64,000 bases of DNA, from positions 65,116 to 129,115 of the forward strand of contig NZ_VTEX01000001.1 in NCBI RefSeq assembly GCF_008180865.1. The letters are read 5' to 3'. The translations under genes were made by a program, and so were the position numbers. Under the pieces are notes generated by a model. The model saw nothing but the letters and a program-made list of their open reading frames with translations. It had not been told where the DNA came from and did no database searches. Numbering within the stretch: position 1 is the first letter of the stretch; every line of letters begins with the position of its first letter. This stretch comes from Rossellomorea aquimaris (lineage in GTDB: Bacteria; Bacillota; Bacilli; Bacillales; Bacillaceae_B). Below, one piece after another: positions 8,556-17,111 of the stretch.

Positions 8556-9842
8556 TTAATAAATTCCCATATTGGCCAGGATGATTGAAACGATTTCTGC
8601 AATCGTAGGAATAAGCAACCCGACAACAGCTACATCCAAATACGAATCTTTATGGGTCAGCCCTGTTACGGCAAATAACGTCAGGAGTGCACCGTTATGA
8701 GGCAGAATCGATGCCCCTGATGAAATGGAAGCAATTCTATGGAATGCTTCTGCACTGATACCACTTGTTTGAGACAACTCATAATATTTATCTCCCAAAG
8801 CCTCCAGGGCAATCCCCATTCCTCCAGAAGCAGATCCAGTGATAGCTGCAAGAGTTTGAACAGCTATGGCTTCAGATATGACAGGGTTACCTTTAATGCC
8901 AAGAATAAGCTTCGTTAACGTCTTGAAACCTGGTGCCGCTGTGACAACCGCTCCGAAACCAACGGCAGCGCTTGTGTTAATGACTGCCATGACTGAGCCC
9001 TTTGCACCGGCATTGACAGCAGGGATGAATTTTTTATAATGCATGAAGTTAATTAATAATATCGAAAGTATTCCTACAAGCAGAGCGGTGAGGATGTTCC
9101 ACTTAAAGACATTCAATGTAACGACAACAATGACAAGAGGAAGAAATGATAAGTAGAAATTAGGAAGCTCTGATTCTTTAATTTCCTTTACATCGTTCCC
9201 ACCTTTAGGCTCGGTAAACGTATCTCCTTTACTTGTAAATTGCTTTTGACGCCATCTTAAATAAAAATACCCTCCAACCGCCATTATTAATCCGCCGACG
9301 ATACCGATGATCGGGGCGGCAGTGGGGGATGTTTTAAAATAATCGATTGGAATCAAGTTTTGAATCTGTGGTGTACCCGGGATCGCTGTCATTGTAAAGG
9401 TGAAAGCCCCTAATACGAAAGTCGGCGGCAATAGTTTCCGTGTGATATCCGCTTCTCTGAACATGGCTATAGCCAGGGGATATATCGCAAATACAACAAC
9501 GAATAAGCTCACACCGCCATATGTTAAAACGGCAGCTGCAATCAGCACTCCCAGTATGGCCCTGTCTTTACCGATGATGTTCGTAATTTTGTATGCGACG
9601 GATTGGGCTGCTCCCACGTCTTCCATCAATTTTCCGAAAATGGCTCCGAACAGGAATACAGGAAACCATTCTTTAGCAAAATCCACAAACCCGGTCATAT
9701 ATGTTTCCGTATAAGCAGGAAGCAGGTCGAGACCACTCATTAATGCTACTAAACCTGCAACCAGGGGAGCGATCCAAATGATAGACCAGCCTAAATACGC
9801 CAAGACCATAAGCAGGATTAAACCAACAATGATGCTAGTCAT
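8556..9842 (-). CDS. GntP-family permease, probable 3-hydroxybutyrate/organic acid transporter
   Basis: A 428-residue membrane protein with about 12 hydrophobic stretches, of the GntP/gluconate:H+ symporter family (ITGSASGGMGIAL near residue 335, SSGASILPHNGALL near 370). Co-transcription with the downstream dehydrogenase, as in the B. subtilis yxjC locus, points to uptake of 3-hydroxybutyrate or a related hydroxy acid rather than gluconate. Ribosome binding site GAGAGGTGAG sits close to the ATG. This is the first gene of a two-gene operon. Confidence 0.82.
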   Translation of the reverse strand: MTSIIVGLILLMVLAYLGWSIIWIAPLVAGLVALMSGLDLLPAYTETYMTGFVDFAKEWFPVFLFGAIFGKLMEDVGAAQSVAYKITNIIGKDRAILGVLIAAAVLTYGGVSLFVVVFAIYPLAIAMFREADITRKLLPPTFVLGAFTFTMTAIPGTPQIQNLIPIDYFKTSPTAAPIIGIVGGLIMAVGGYFYLRWRQKQFTSKGDTFTEPKGGNDVKEIKESELPNFYLSFLPLVIVVVTLNVFKWNILTALLVGILSILLINFMHYKKFIPAVNAGAKGSVMAVINTSAAVGFGAVVTAAPGFKTLTKLILGIKGNPVISEAIAVQTLAAITGSASGGMGIALEALGDKYYELSQTSGISAEAFHRIASISSGASILPHNGALLTLFAVTGLTHKDSYLDVAVVGLLIPTIAEIVSIILANMGIY

Positions 9843-9939
9843 AACTCACCTCTCATAAAAGTTTGTAGTTATCTTTCCATTAATGAAAGGTTTTATTCTA
9901 TGGAGGAATCTGTTCTAAACGATATATACGATATGAAAA

Positions 9940-9974
9940 TAGAAAAAGACAGTCACCGTGAACAGGCGACTGCC
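9940..9974 (-). terminator. Terminator of the ABC exporter operon
   Basis: On the minus strand CAGTCGCC pairs with GGTGACTG (one G:T) around a 7-nt loop, followed by TCTTTTTCTATTTTC. Confidence 0.75.
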
Positions 9975-9991
9975 ACTTCTGAAATTCCACA

Positions 9992-10690
9992 TCAAACGAA
10001 CTTTTCCAACTTCCTCATTTCTTTGAATACCAAACCTCCCTTTGAAAGGGAAATGACAGTGTCCGATACTTGGGCAAGTCCTTGATCATGGGTAACAACA
10101 ATGACACATTTGTTTTCTTTATGAGCAAGTTCCCTGAATAAATCAACTATTCCACTTGCGGTATCTTCGTCTAAGTTTCCTGTAGGTTCATCTGCCAGAA
10201 TGAGTTCCGACTGACAAGAGAGCGCCCTGGCAATGGAAACCCTTTGTTGTTGTCCCCCACTGAGGGTCAATACTCTTTGACGGGATTGTTCCTCTGAAAT
10301 GCCGACCTTCTGAAGCATCTCAAGCGCGAATGCTTTGTTATTTTTATTAGTTGATTTCGTGATCTCCATTGCAGTGATGACATTTTGCAGTGCTGTCATA
10401 TATGGCAGGAGGTTATAGGATTGAAAGACAATGGAAACATGCCGATTTCGAAATGTTGATAATCCGATTTTCTTGATATCATTTCCTTCAAATAAGATTT
10501 GTCCGGAAGTGGGTGAATCAAGTGCACTTGCCAGGGAGAGGAAAGTGGTTTTACCCGAGCCGGATGGGCCGACACAAGTATAGAAAGTTCCCCTCTTAAA
10601 TTCGGCCGTAACATTACTCAAAATAGGCTGTAACTTGGATTCCTGCTTATAGCTGTAACTCACATTTTCAAAGTGTAATAATGTACTCAT
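9992..10690 (-). CDS. ABC transporter ATP-binding protein, MacB/LolD type
   Basis: A 232-residue ABC ATPase: Walker [10 protein letters not shown] near residue 42, Q-loop VFQSYNLLP near 90, signature LSGGQQQRV near 143, Walker B LILADEPTGNLD with the catalytic Glu, and H-loop VVTHD. The DEPTGNLD wording is typical of MacB/LolD/FtsE-like ATPases that pair with FtsX-type permeases, which is exactly the upstream gene 13 bases away. The pair probably forms a type VII mechanotransmission exporter acting on peptides, lipids or cell-wall stress signals; substrate unknown. The ribosome binding site AAAGGAGG is well placed. Confidence 0.88.
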   Translation of the reverse strand: MSTLLHFENVSYSYKQESKLQPILSNVTAEFKRGTFYTCVGPSGSGKTTFLSLASALDSPTSGQILFEGNDIKKIGLSTFRNRHVSIVFQSYNLLPYMTALQNVITAMEITKSTNKNNKAFALEMLQKVGISEEQSRQRVLTLSGGQQQRVSIARALSCQSELILADEPTGNLDEDTASGIVDLFRELAHKENKCVIVVTHDQGLAQVSDTVISLSKGGLVFKEMRKLEKFV

Positions 10691-10703
10691 TCTTTAGCCT
10701 CCT

Positions 10704-12122
10704 TTAATCCTGTTTTGTTAATATCGCTTTAGGATTTAATCTCAACACGGTTAATGATGGAATCAATGTGGATAGTAGAACCACCATCAGTCCGATGCCA
10801 AACAATTTCAACAAGTCTTCTCCTGTCGTATGGATGGATAACTCATTCACCGTTTCTACATCCTGTACGTTTGATGATTGAAATGGCATACGGCGTGAAT
10901 TAAAGGAGGCTGGTGTATTTGCTGTTTCTTCTGATTGAGTGATTTCCTGCTGGAGAAGTTGTTCCCCCATTTTGTTTGCAACCAGATTGCCGGATAATGT
11001 TGATATACCCATTGCCAGAACAGCCACAATCAAAATCTCAACTAAAAATTGACTGACGAGCTTACCTTTTTTCTCTCCTATGGCAAGGAGTACGCCCATT
11101 TCATATTTTCTTTCCCGAATCGTCATCATAACAATCAGGGCCAAAATGATGGCTCCCGCTATTGCCACAAGAAATACTACATTATTAGAAAAAGAGGCCA
11201 CATTCTCAATTGGTCCCATCATTTGCTGATACAATTGATCATTTGCATCCAGTTTAAATTGATCAAAATCAATGGATGAGCTACTTTCTGCATTTGAAAT
11301 AAAGGTTTGGATATCTGCCGGGTCCTTCATATAATAGACAGCTCGATCAATCGTTTCAGAAGTTCCTTTTAATTCATTTGCAACAGTATATGGAACGAAC
11401 AGCTGATTATAGGGATTCAGAAAAGCAAAATTTTGAGCTCTTTCATCCATATCTGCAGTCGATTCATAAATACCTACGATTTCAAGAGTCGATTCTGTAT
11501 TCTCAGTATTTGCTATGGTTATCGAGTCTCCAACCTTTAAATCATTTTCTGCAGCAAGGTTTTTTTCAATAAGAGTAACTTCTTTGTTTATGTCTTCTTC
11601 CGTCAAATGACGTCCTTCCACTATGGACGCATCCCCATTCAAAAATGAGCTGGTTGAATCTGAGAATAAGATCCCTTCGACGGAAACATCACCGGCCATC
11701 ATTCTACCACCGCCACCAAAGCCTTCCTGCTCTGTACCTTCTGCTGTTTCTTCACTTCCGACAGCAGTAAAGTTCTTGGCAAGGGCAGAGGTGGATGAAT
11801 AGTAGTTGTAGCCCTTTACGTAAGAGGAATCGGTAAGTTCCTCAGCAGAATCAAAAGGGATGGGGACAGGCTGAAAACGGGCTCTTCCGCCACTTTCCTC
11901 GTTCTGCTGGCCAGAAATCAATTTTTCCCGGTCAACCGTTAAAGAAACTTCACCGCCTAATTTCTCACGAGCCAAAATACTGGATTGATCAGCGGCGGTT
12001 TGAATCGTCAATCCCGACAGAACGAGAACGGATATGACGGTCAAGACAAACAGTAATAGTATGCTTTTCCCCTTGCGAGCTTTTACACTCCAAAAAGCAC
12101 GTTTCATAAAATTCATTTTCAT
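10704..12122 (-). CDS. FtsX/MacB-type ABC permease
   Basis: A 472-residue protein with an N-terminal membrane helix (residues 18-38), a large extracellular domain of about 260 residues, and three C-terminal helices (near 305, 355 and 440), the standard MacB/FtsX topology. The extracellular domain contains a glycine-rich loop GFGGGGRMMAG near residue 138, and a second Ser/Thr/Gln-rich loop lies before the last helix (near 385-425). It is the first gene of the operon with the ATPase. No accessory membrane-fusion protein gene is adjacent. Ribosome binding site GAGGAGAGGAA supports ATG 12122; ATG 12116 is possible. Confidence 0.85.
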   Translation of the reverse strand: MKMNFMKRAFWSVKARKGKSILLLFVLTVISVLVLSGLTIQTAADQSSILAREKLGGEVSLTVDREKLISGQQNEESGGRARFQPVPIPFDSAEELTDSSYVKGYNYYSSTSALAKNFTAVGSEETAEGTEQEGFGGGGRMMAGDVSVEGILFSDSTSSFLNGDASIVEGRHLTEEDINKEVTLIEKNLAAENDLKVGDSITIANTENTESTLEIVGIYESTADMDERAQNFAFLNPYNQLFVPYTVANELKGTSETIDRAVYYMKDPADIQTFISNAESSSSIDFDQFKLDANDQLYQQMMGPIENVASFSNNVVFLVAIAGAIILALIVMMTIRERKYEMGVLLAIGEKKGKLVSQFLVEILIVAVLAMGISTLSGNLVANKMGEQLLQQEITQSEETANTPASFNSRRMPFQSSNVQDVETVNELSIHTTGEDLLKLFGIGLMVVLLSTLIPSLTVLRLNPKAILTKQD

Positions 12123-12301
12123 TTCCTCTCCTCTTGATCAAAATAGTGGGAATTTAGTTTTTTAAATCCCTGACTTGCCCTCGGTAAAAGCTTATCCATC
12201 AGATATGTCCAAACTATGAACGAATAATGTCTGATTGATTAAAAGTAGTGAAAAAGAAATCGAGTCACACCGGCCTTGAACTAATCCGGTTAAACATCAT
12301 A

Positions 12302-12341
12302 AAAGAAAAAGAACGAGCCATTAATCGGACTCGTTCTTTTC
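12302..12341 (-). terminator. Bidirectional terminator
   Basis: AAAAGAACGAG pairs perfectly with CTCGTTCTTTT around a 12-nt loop, immediately after the stop of the CorC/CNNM-type gene. Confidence 0.85.
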
Positions 12342-12351
12342 ATCATGGCTG

Positions 12352-13647
12352 CTATGCCATTTTTGTAACCTCTAAATATTGAATATGATGGCCATCGATT
12401 TCTTTCACTCTAAAGCAATACCCTTGTTCTTCGATCTTATCATCAAGTTTCACTTCGTACTTCTGTGTCAGGAACCAGCCTCCGATCGTGTCGACCTCAT
12501 CCTCTTCAATGGAGATGCCAAGAAGGTCATTCACATCTTCAATGAGCATGACGGCGTCAAAGATATAATGATCTTCTTTCACCTTCTGCACTTCAGGTAT
12601 TTCATCGATATCAAACTCGTCCCTTATCTCTCCGACAATTTCTTCAATGATATCTTCAACCGTTACAAGACCGGCAGTTCCACCGTATTCATCAAGGAGT
12701 ACGGCCATTGGCGACCGCTCTTTCTGAAGTTTGACGAGTAAGGCTTGAATAGGGATGGTTTCGATGACACGGATTACAGGCTTGATAAAGGAAGTTAAGT
12801 CTTCATGTTCCTTCTTGTGGTTCACGAGTGTTGTCAACAGTTCCTTCACGTTCACTATGCCGAGGATATTATCTTTATCACCTTCTACTACAGGATATCT
12901 CGTATAGCGTTCCTCTTTAATGATGGTGAGTACTTCATCAATGGTGGAATCTGAGGAGAGAGTCACGATATTCGTTCTTGGAACCATGATTTCTTTTGCG
13001 ATTCGCTCGTCGAATTCGAAAATTTTGTTTACGTACTTGAATTCGGATGAATTGATTTCCCCACTTTTGTAGCTGTCGGAAAGAATAATCCTAAGCTCTT
13101 CCTCGGAATGGGCAATTTCATGTTCAGAAGCGGGTTTTAAACCGAAAAACCCGGTAAACACCCGGGCAGAGCCGTTTAATGCCCATATGAATGGATAAGC
13201 GAGTCGATAAAACCATATCAATGGTCGTGCAAATAAAAGAGTGACTTTCTCTGCTTTTTGAATGGCAAAGGTTTTCGGTGCCAATTCTCCAATCACCACA
13301 TGTAAAAAGGTAATGACGGAAAATGCGAGTCCAAATGAAATGATACTTGTAATGGAAGCATTTAAATCAAGTTTCTCAAACACTGGATGAAGCAACGTTT
13401 CGATGGTCGGTTCACCTAACCAACCGAGTCCAAGGGCTGTGATGGTAATGCCTAATTGACAGGCAGAAAGGTATTCGTCTAAATGTGAGATGACCCTTTT
13501 AGCAGCAATGGCCGTTTGATTTCCTTCAGATACCAGCTGATCGATACGAGAGCTTCTTACCTTGACAATGGCAAACTCTGATGCAACGAAGAAAGCGGTC
13601 AGCGCAATTAATACAGCAACTAGAAATAAATTAAGTAAAATGTCCAA
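12352..13647 (-). CDS. CNNM/CorC-family transporter (DUF21 + CBS pair), MpfA-like
   Basis: A 431-residue protein with a DUF21 transmembrane domain (residues 1-190, with the acidic/neutral helix [10 protein letters not shown] and [19 protein letters not shown]), two CBS domains (about 215-330, [10 protein letters not shown] and [24 protein letters not shown]) and a C-terminal CorC/HlyC domain ending near [11 protein letters not shown]. This is the Gram-positive CNNM/CorC family linked to Mg2+ export (B. subtilis YhdP/MpfA is the nearest I recall). The N-terminus fits family members only if TTG 13647 is used, yet no Shine-Dalgarno sequence is near it; an AGGAGGTG on the same strand lies about 50 bases upstream. 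Confidence 0.83.
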   Translation of the reverse strand: MDILLNLFLVAVLIALTAFFVASEFAIVKVRSSRIDQLVSEGNQTAIAAKRVISHLDEYLSACQLGITITALGLGWLGEPTIETLLHPVFEKLDLNASITSIISFGLAFSVITFLHVVIGELAPKTFAIQKAEKVTLLFARPLIWFYRLAYPFIWALNGSARVFTGFFGLKPASEHEIAHSEEELRIILSDSYKSGEINSSEFKYVNKIFEFDERIAKEIMVPRTNIVTLSSDSTIDEVLTIIKEERYTRYPVVEGDKDNILGIVNVKELLTTLVNHKKEHEDLTSFIKPVIRVIETIPIQALLVKLQKERSPMAVLLDEYGGTAGLVTVEDIIEEIVGEIRDEFDIDEIPEVQKVKEDHYIFDAVMLIEDVNDLLGISIEEDEVDTIGGWFLTQKYEVKLDDKIEEQGYCFRVKEIDGHHIQYLEVTKMA

Positions 13648-13932
13648 TGAGCAGAAGCTGTAAAAGGGAGTGAATCGAAGGACCCTTCTAAAGCTTCAAA
13701 CACCTCCTGAATTAAAAAGTCATGGTTCTTTAAAAAAATGAAGCAAGATAGCACTTGAAATCCGGTTGCAATGAGTATATCCTTTTAAAAGTATCACATT
13801 CTTAACCGTATCCAAAGTTCGTTGCAATGTGCAGGTCATTCGGTTATTGTTGAAATAACAATTTTCATCTAAAGAATAGAAATGGACAAAATCAGGATAC
13901 GAATCAATGGATAGTTGGAAAGGAGAACGATT

Positions 13933-14262
13933 ATGGCAGACGTGTTTAACCAAGGATTTGTTGTAGCCCTTATCATTGCCTTTTCGGTTTATGTCATCTT
14001 AAGAGGAATAGCTATTTTCTTTGGCAAAGCAGGGAAAGGCTATCTGGAAAATATTCAAACTCAAACAGGACGTTTATATCTGCAATTAATAGGTGGCTAC
14101 TATATATTATCAGGCGTTCTTGGCCTGCTTATTCCACGATTAGACTGGAAAACAGAAGAGATTTACTTTGCAATTGCGATCTTTGCGATTTCATCAGTTG
14201 TTTTCTGGATTACATTGGATCTCTTTATGAAACGTGATCGAAAAAAACTACAACAGAATTAA
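13933..14262 (+). CDS. Small three-helix membrane protein
   Basis: A 109-residue protein with three hydrophobic helices (about residues 8-28, 52-70 and 78-98) and a basic C-terminus ending MKRDRKKLQQN. ATG 13915 is in frame, but the ribosome binding site AAAGGAGA at 13918-13925 dictates ATG 13933. I do not recognise a named family. It sits upstream of the metal-efflux operon but has its own terminator, so a link to it is not supported. Confidence 0.7.
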   Translation: MADVFNQGFVVALIIAFSVYVILRGIAIFFGKAGKGYLENIQTQTGRLYLQLIGGYYILSGVLGLLIPRLDWKTEEIYFAIAIFAISSVVFWITLDLFMKRDRKKLQQN

Positions 14263-14276
14263 TATGTTTTTTCATT

Positions 14277-14306
14277 AGCTCTGGTTATATGCCAGGGCTT
14301 TTTTTG
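14277..14306 (+). terminator. Terminator
   Basis: AGCTCTGG pairs with CCAGGGCT (one G:T) around a 7-nt loop, followed by seven T. Confidence 0.8.
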
Positions 14307-14354
14307 TACCCGGAATTCGTCTAATCGGTCGATAAACACCTAAAAATTTTTCTC

Positions 14355-14374
14355 ATTCAAAAGAATGTTTGAAC
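14355..14374 (+). promoter_or_regulatory. CadC/ArsR operator 1 overlapping the -35 box
   Basis: ATTCAAA-N6-TTTGAAC, an imperfect inverted repeat of the type bound by CadC-like ArsR repressors. It overlaps the -35 element TTGAAC at 14370. Confidence 0.7.
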
Positions 14375-14397
14375 ATTATCAGCCTTTCTTTTATACT
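14370..14397 (+). promoter_or_regulatory. Sigma-A promoter of the cadC-like/czcD operon
   Basis: TTGAAC, 16-bp spacer, TATACT. The promoter lies between, and overlaps, two repressor-type inverted repeats. Confidence 0.7.
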
Positions 14398-14399
14398 AT

Positions 14400-14419
14400 A
14401 TTCAAAAGAGTATTTGAAT
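14400..14419 (+). promoter_or_regulatory. CadC/ArsR operator 2 at the transcription start
   Basis: ATTCAAA-N6-TTTGAAT, a perfect 7+7 inverted repeat just downstream of the -10 box, where a bound repressor would block initiation. Confidence 0.8.
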
Positions 14420-14436
14420 GTTAGGGGAGTGACGAG

Positions 14437-14808
14437 ATGAAAGAGGCGGACGTATGTGAAGTAGCGTGTGTGGAAGATGAGAAGGTCAATCGCTTAAAAT
14501 CAATGATTTTATCACAAAATACCTCTAAGGTAGCTGAAATCTTTAAAGCACTTTCTGATCAAACAAGAGCGAAAATTGCGTATGCACTTACCATCGAAGA
14601 AGAACTATGTGTATGCGATGTGGCAAATATCGTGGATGCGTCAACAGCGACGGCATCCCATCATTTGCGTTTATTAAAAAAGCAGGGGTTAGCCAAATTC
14701 AGAAAAAAAGGCAAGCTCGTTTATTATTCCTTAGACGATCATCATGTGAAAGAGTTAATTGAAAATGCGTTGACTCATCAAATGGAGTTGGAGGAACGTG
14801 ACCGGTAA
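14437..14808 (+). CDS. CadC-type ArsR-family metal-responsive repressor
   Basis: A 123-residue winged-helix repressor. The N-terminal extension carries CEVAC (Cys 7 and 11 region), and the alpha-3 metal motif reads ELCVCD near residue 56, together giving the four-cysteine site of CadC-type Cd/Pb/Zn sensors. The recognition helix is STATASHHLRLLKKQGL, and the wing includes KKGKLVYYSL; the C-terminal helix has DDHHVKELIENALTH, where alpha-5 type Asp/His zinc ligands would lie. Metal binding should release the two operators upstream. The next gene is a cation diffusion facilitator, so this is an autoregulated metal-efflux operon. Confidence 0.9.
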   Translation: MKEADVCEVACVEDEKVNRLKSMILSQNTSKVAEIFKALSDQTRAKIAYALTIEEELCVCDVANIVDASTATASHHLRLLKKQGLAKFRKKGKLVYYSLDDHHVKELIENALTHQMELEERDR

Positions 14809-14898
14809 CCCAGTCGCGAAGTTATCGAAAATGTTCATTATTTGCTTATTAATGAACGATGGTCTCAGGTTATCAGAGAAGAAAGTGAGGGATGTCAA

Positions 14899-15792
14899 GT
14901 GGGGCACGACCACAGTCATGGACACAATCAGAATAAAAAAGCATTATTAATCAGTTTCCTATTTATTTTTACCTTTATGATCGTAGAAGTCATTGGTGGA
15001 ATCGTCACAAATAGTCTTGCTCTTCTTTCCGATGCGGGACATATGCTTAGTGATGCAGCTGCTTTAGGTCTTAGTTTGGCAGCTTTTTATATAGGTGAGA
15101 AGGCGTCGGATAAAGGGAAGACGTATGGGTACAAGAGGTTCGAAATACTGGCGGCGTTTATTAATGGCATCACGTTGATTCTTGTTTCACTCTATATTTT
15201 CTGGGAAGCGTATCATCGTTTCATAGATACTCCTGTGGTTTCACCAGGTATGATGGTGATCGCCATCATAGGTCTGGTTGTAAACATTATCGTGGCATGG
15301 ATTTTAATGAGAGGGGATACGGAACATAACTTGAATGTTCGAAGTGCCTTTCTTCATGTACTTGGTGATATGTTGGGTTCAGTAGGCGCCATCGCAGCCG
15401 GACTCTTGATTTATTTCTTTAATTGGAACTTGGCTGATCCTATTGCATCAGTCATGGTTGCCATCTTAATCGTTATTTCCGGATGGAGAGTAACGAAGGA
15501 TTCTATTCATATCTTAATGGAAGGATCTCCAAAAGGTATTGATATGGAAGATGTGAAAAATAGCCTGGCAGCTGCCCCGGGAGTCATTGAAGTACATGAT
15601 CTTCATGTATGGTGCATCACGTCGGGATTCACTGCCCTGAGCTGCCATGTGGTGGTGGGAAACGAAGTGAATCGAGATACGATTTTATTACGACTCTCAG
15701 CCTATCTTGAAGAGGAATTTGGCATTCATCACTCTACGATTCAAGTTGAGGGAAAAAATGTCACAGAGGGCCATCATCATATTTGTACGTAA
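14899..15792 (+). CDS. czcD: Cation diffusion facilitator, CzcD-type Zn/Cd/Co exporter
   Basis: A 297-residue CDF protein: His-rich N-terminus (GHDHSHGH), six membrane helices, the metal-site motifs LLSDAGHMLSDA (helix 2) and HVLGDMLGS (helix 5), and a cytoplasmic C-terminal domain with VHDLHVW and the closing GHHHICT. The HxxxD-type site in helices 2 and 5 fits Zn2+/Cd2+:H+ antiport. An upstream in-frame TTG at 14842 would add 19 poorly conserved residues; the GAGGGA ribosome binding site before GTG 14899 and the family N-terminus favour the shorter form. It lies in an operon behind the CadC-like repressor. Confidence 0.9.
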   Translation: MGHDHSHGHNQNKKALLISFLFIFTFMIVEVIGGIVTNSLALLSDAGHMLSDAAALGLSLAAFYIGEKASDKGKTYGYKRFEILAAFINGITLILVSLYIFWEAYHRFIDTPVVSPGMMVIAIIGLVVNIIVAWILMRGDTEHNLNVRSAFLHVLGDMLGSVGAIAAGLLIYFFNWNLADPIASVMVAILIVISGWRVTKDSIHILMEGSPKGIDMEDVKNSLAAAPGVIEVHDLHVWCITSGFTALSCHVVVGNEVNRDTILLRLSAYLEEEFGIHHSTIQVEGKNVTEGHHHICT

Positions 15793-15883
15793 CAGCTCTC
15801 GTTTTCTCCTAATATTACCAATGTGTAAGAGGATGTTTAGTTCACTCCGGATTTGGGGTATATCCTCAACTGGAGGGATGAAC

Positions 15884-16069
15884 ATGTTACATCAAGAAAA
15901 TAAATCAGAGAAGCAAAAGACACCTGAATTTAAAAAGGATTTCTATATTCAACAATTATTAAGGATAGGCGTATATAAATATTTCGGTAGGCAGCTTTAT
16001 GAGCTCTCAATGAATGAACTACAAGATGTCTATCTGGAATATTACGTTGGTGGCGATATAGCGAATTAA
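15884..16069 (+). CDS. Small FbpA-like basic protein
   Basis: A 61-residue protein. The core, KKDFYIQQLLRIGVYK followed by GRQLYELSMNELQDVY, resembles the FbpA (Fur-regulated basic protein A) family, whose members help small RNA FsrA in iron sparing in B. subtilis. The start is chosen at ATG 15884 because GGAGGG at 15872-15877 abuts the alternative ATG at 15878. I see no Fur box upstream, so iron control is not supported by sequence here. It lies about 90 bases after czcD and may be read through from it. A bidirectional terminator follows. Confidence 0.6.
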   Translation: MLHQENKSEKQKTPEFKKDFYIQQLLRIGVYKYFGRQLYELSMNELQDVYLEYYVGGDIAN

Positions 16070-16107
16070 AAAAGACGAACCTTTTAGAAAAAGGATCGTC
16101 TTTTTTG
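16067..16107 (+). terminator. Bidirectional terminator
   Basis: AAAAAAGACGAACCTTT pairs with AAAGGATCGTCTTTTTT around a 5-nt loop; shared by convergent genes. Confidence 0.85.
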
Positions 16108-16122
16108 CTGTAGTAAGGCTAA

Positions 16123-17025
16123 TTACGGCACATCATGTCCCATAGAAGTTTGCAGGATTTCAAACCATTGATCGTGGTTTAAAGAAATGGAAAGAGAGTC
16201 GATCGCATGTTGAATGCGTTCTTTTTTACCTGAACCGACGATAGGCATAATGTTTGCCGGGTGATTAAGAAGCCATGCATATAGAACTTCATCAATTCCC
16301 TTTGCACCTGTTTCTTCTTGTACCTTTTTCAATGTATGTTGAAGACGAATGGCTTTTTCATCCTCTCCTTTGAAAATCGCCCCGCCTGCGAGTGGAGACC
16401 AGGCCATTGGTGCGACACGCTTCTCCTGACAAAGATTTAATGTACCGTCTTCAAAGTTTTCTAAGTTATAGGCAGACAATTCAATTTGGTTTGTGATCAA
16501 TGGGAATGGCAAATAAGATTGAAGCATATTCCATTGATGATCTTTAAAGTTTGATACTCCGAAATGACGCACCTTACCTTCTTCTTTTAATTGAGTGAAG
16601 GCTTCAGCCACTTCTTCTCCATTCATAAATGGATCTGGCCTGTGAATCAATAAAAGATCGATGTAGTCCGTTTTCAGATTCTGCAGGGAGTTTTCAACAG
16701 AAGTCAAAATGTGCTTTTTACTCGTGTTGTAATGATGTGTTTTATGTTCCGGACGGTTGTCAGAAGGCAGGACAATACCGCATTTCGTTACAATTTCCAT
16801 TTTTTCTCGTATGGATGGCTGAAGGTTGAGAGCCTCTCCAAATAAGGCTTCACATGTATACGAGCCATAAATATCTGCGTGATCAAAAGTCGTGATTCCG
16901 TTTCCAATATTGTGCTGGATCAAAGAAAGAGTGTCTTCCTTTGATTGTTTCCAATCTGCAAGTCTCCACAACCCATGAATGATTCTTGAGAATGATAGGT
17001 CTTCCGTCATTTGTATCCTTTGCAT
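16123..17025 (-). CDS. Aldo/keto reductase
   Basis: A 300-residue (beta/alpha)8 oxidoreductase. Catalytic residues are visible: FDHADIYGSY (Asp and Tyr, near residues 48-55), TKCG (Lys, near 85) and LLIHRPDP (His, near 125); NADPH-binding regions are GVSNFKDH, WSPLAGG and PIVGSGKKERI. The wording is closest to the E. coli YdhF group. The physiological carbonyl substrate is unknown. The gene is monocistronic, with GAGGTT before ATG 17025; ATG 17010 is an alternative. Confidence 0.85.
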   Translation of the reverse strand: MQRIQMTEDLSFSRIIHGLWRLADWKQSKEDTLSLIQHNIGNGITTFDHADIYGSYTCEALFGEALNLQPSIREKMEIVTKCGIVLPSDNRPEHKTHHYNTSKKHILTSVENSLQNLKTDYIDLLLIHRPDPFMNGEEVAEAFTQLKEEGKVRHFGVSNFKDHQWNMLQSYLPFPLITNQIELSAYNLENFEDGTLNLCQEKRVAPMAWSPLAGGAIFKGEDEKAIRLQHTLKKVQEETGAKGIDEVLYAWLLNHPANIMPIVGSGKKERIQHAIDSLSISLNHDQWFEILQTSMGHDVP

Positions 17026-17111
17026 CGATGCAACCTCTTTTCATATGGTATGTAGACATTCTTTCATAGTCATACTAAATGTATATTACTATGTTTGGAA
17101 AGGATTTAAAA

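Noticed and set aside
13648..13914. M-box (Mg2+) riboswitch ahead of the CorC-type gene
   Set aside because: The conserved M-box sequence blocks are not recognisable on the minus strand.
13720..13953. 77-codon minus-strand frame between the CorC-type gene and the small membrane protein
   Set aside because: No ribosome binding site, low-complexity composition, and it overlaps the start and ribosome binding site of the plus-strand gene.
15707..15883. Longer N-terminal form of the FbpA-like protein
   Set aside because: It overlaps czcD, lacks a ribosome binding site and shows no family similarity before residue 60.
15793..15883. Fur box upstream of the FbpA-like gene
   Set aside because: No GATAATGATTATCATTATC-like sequence with more than random similarity is present.
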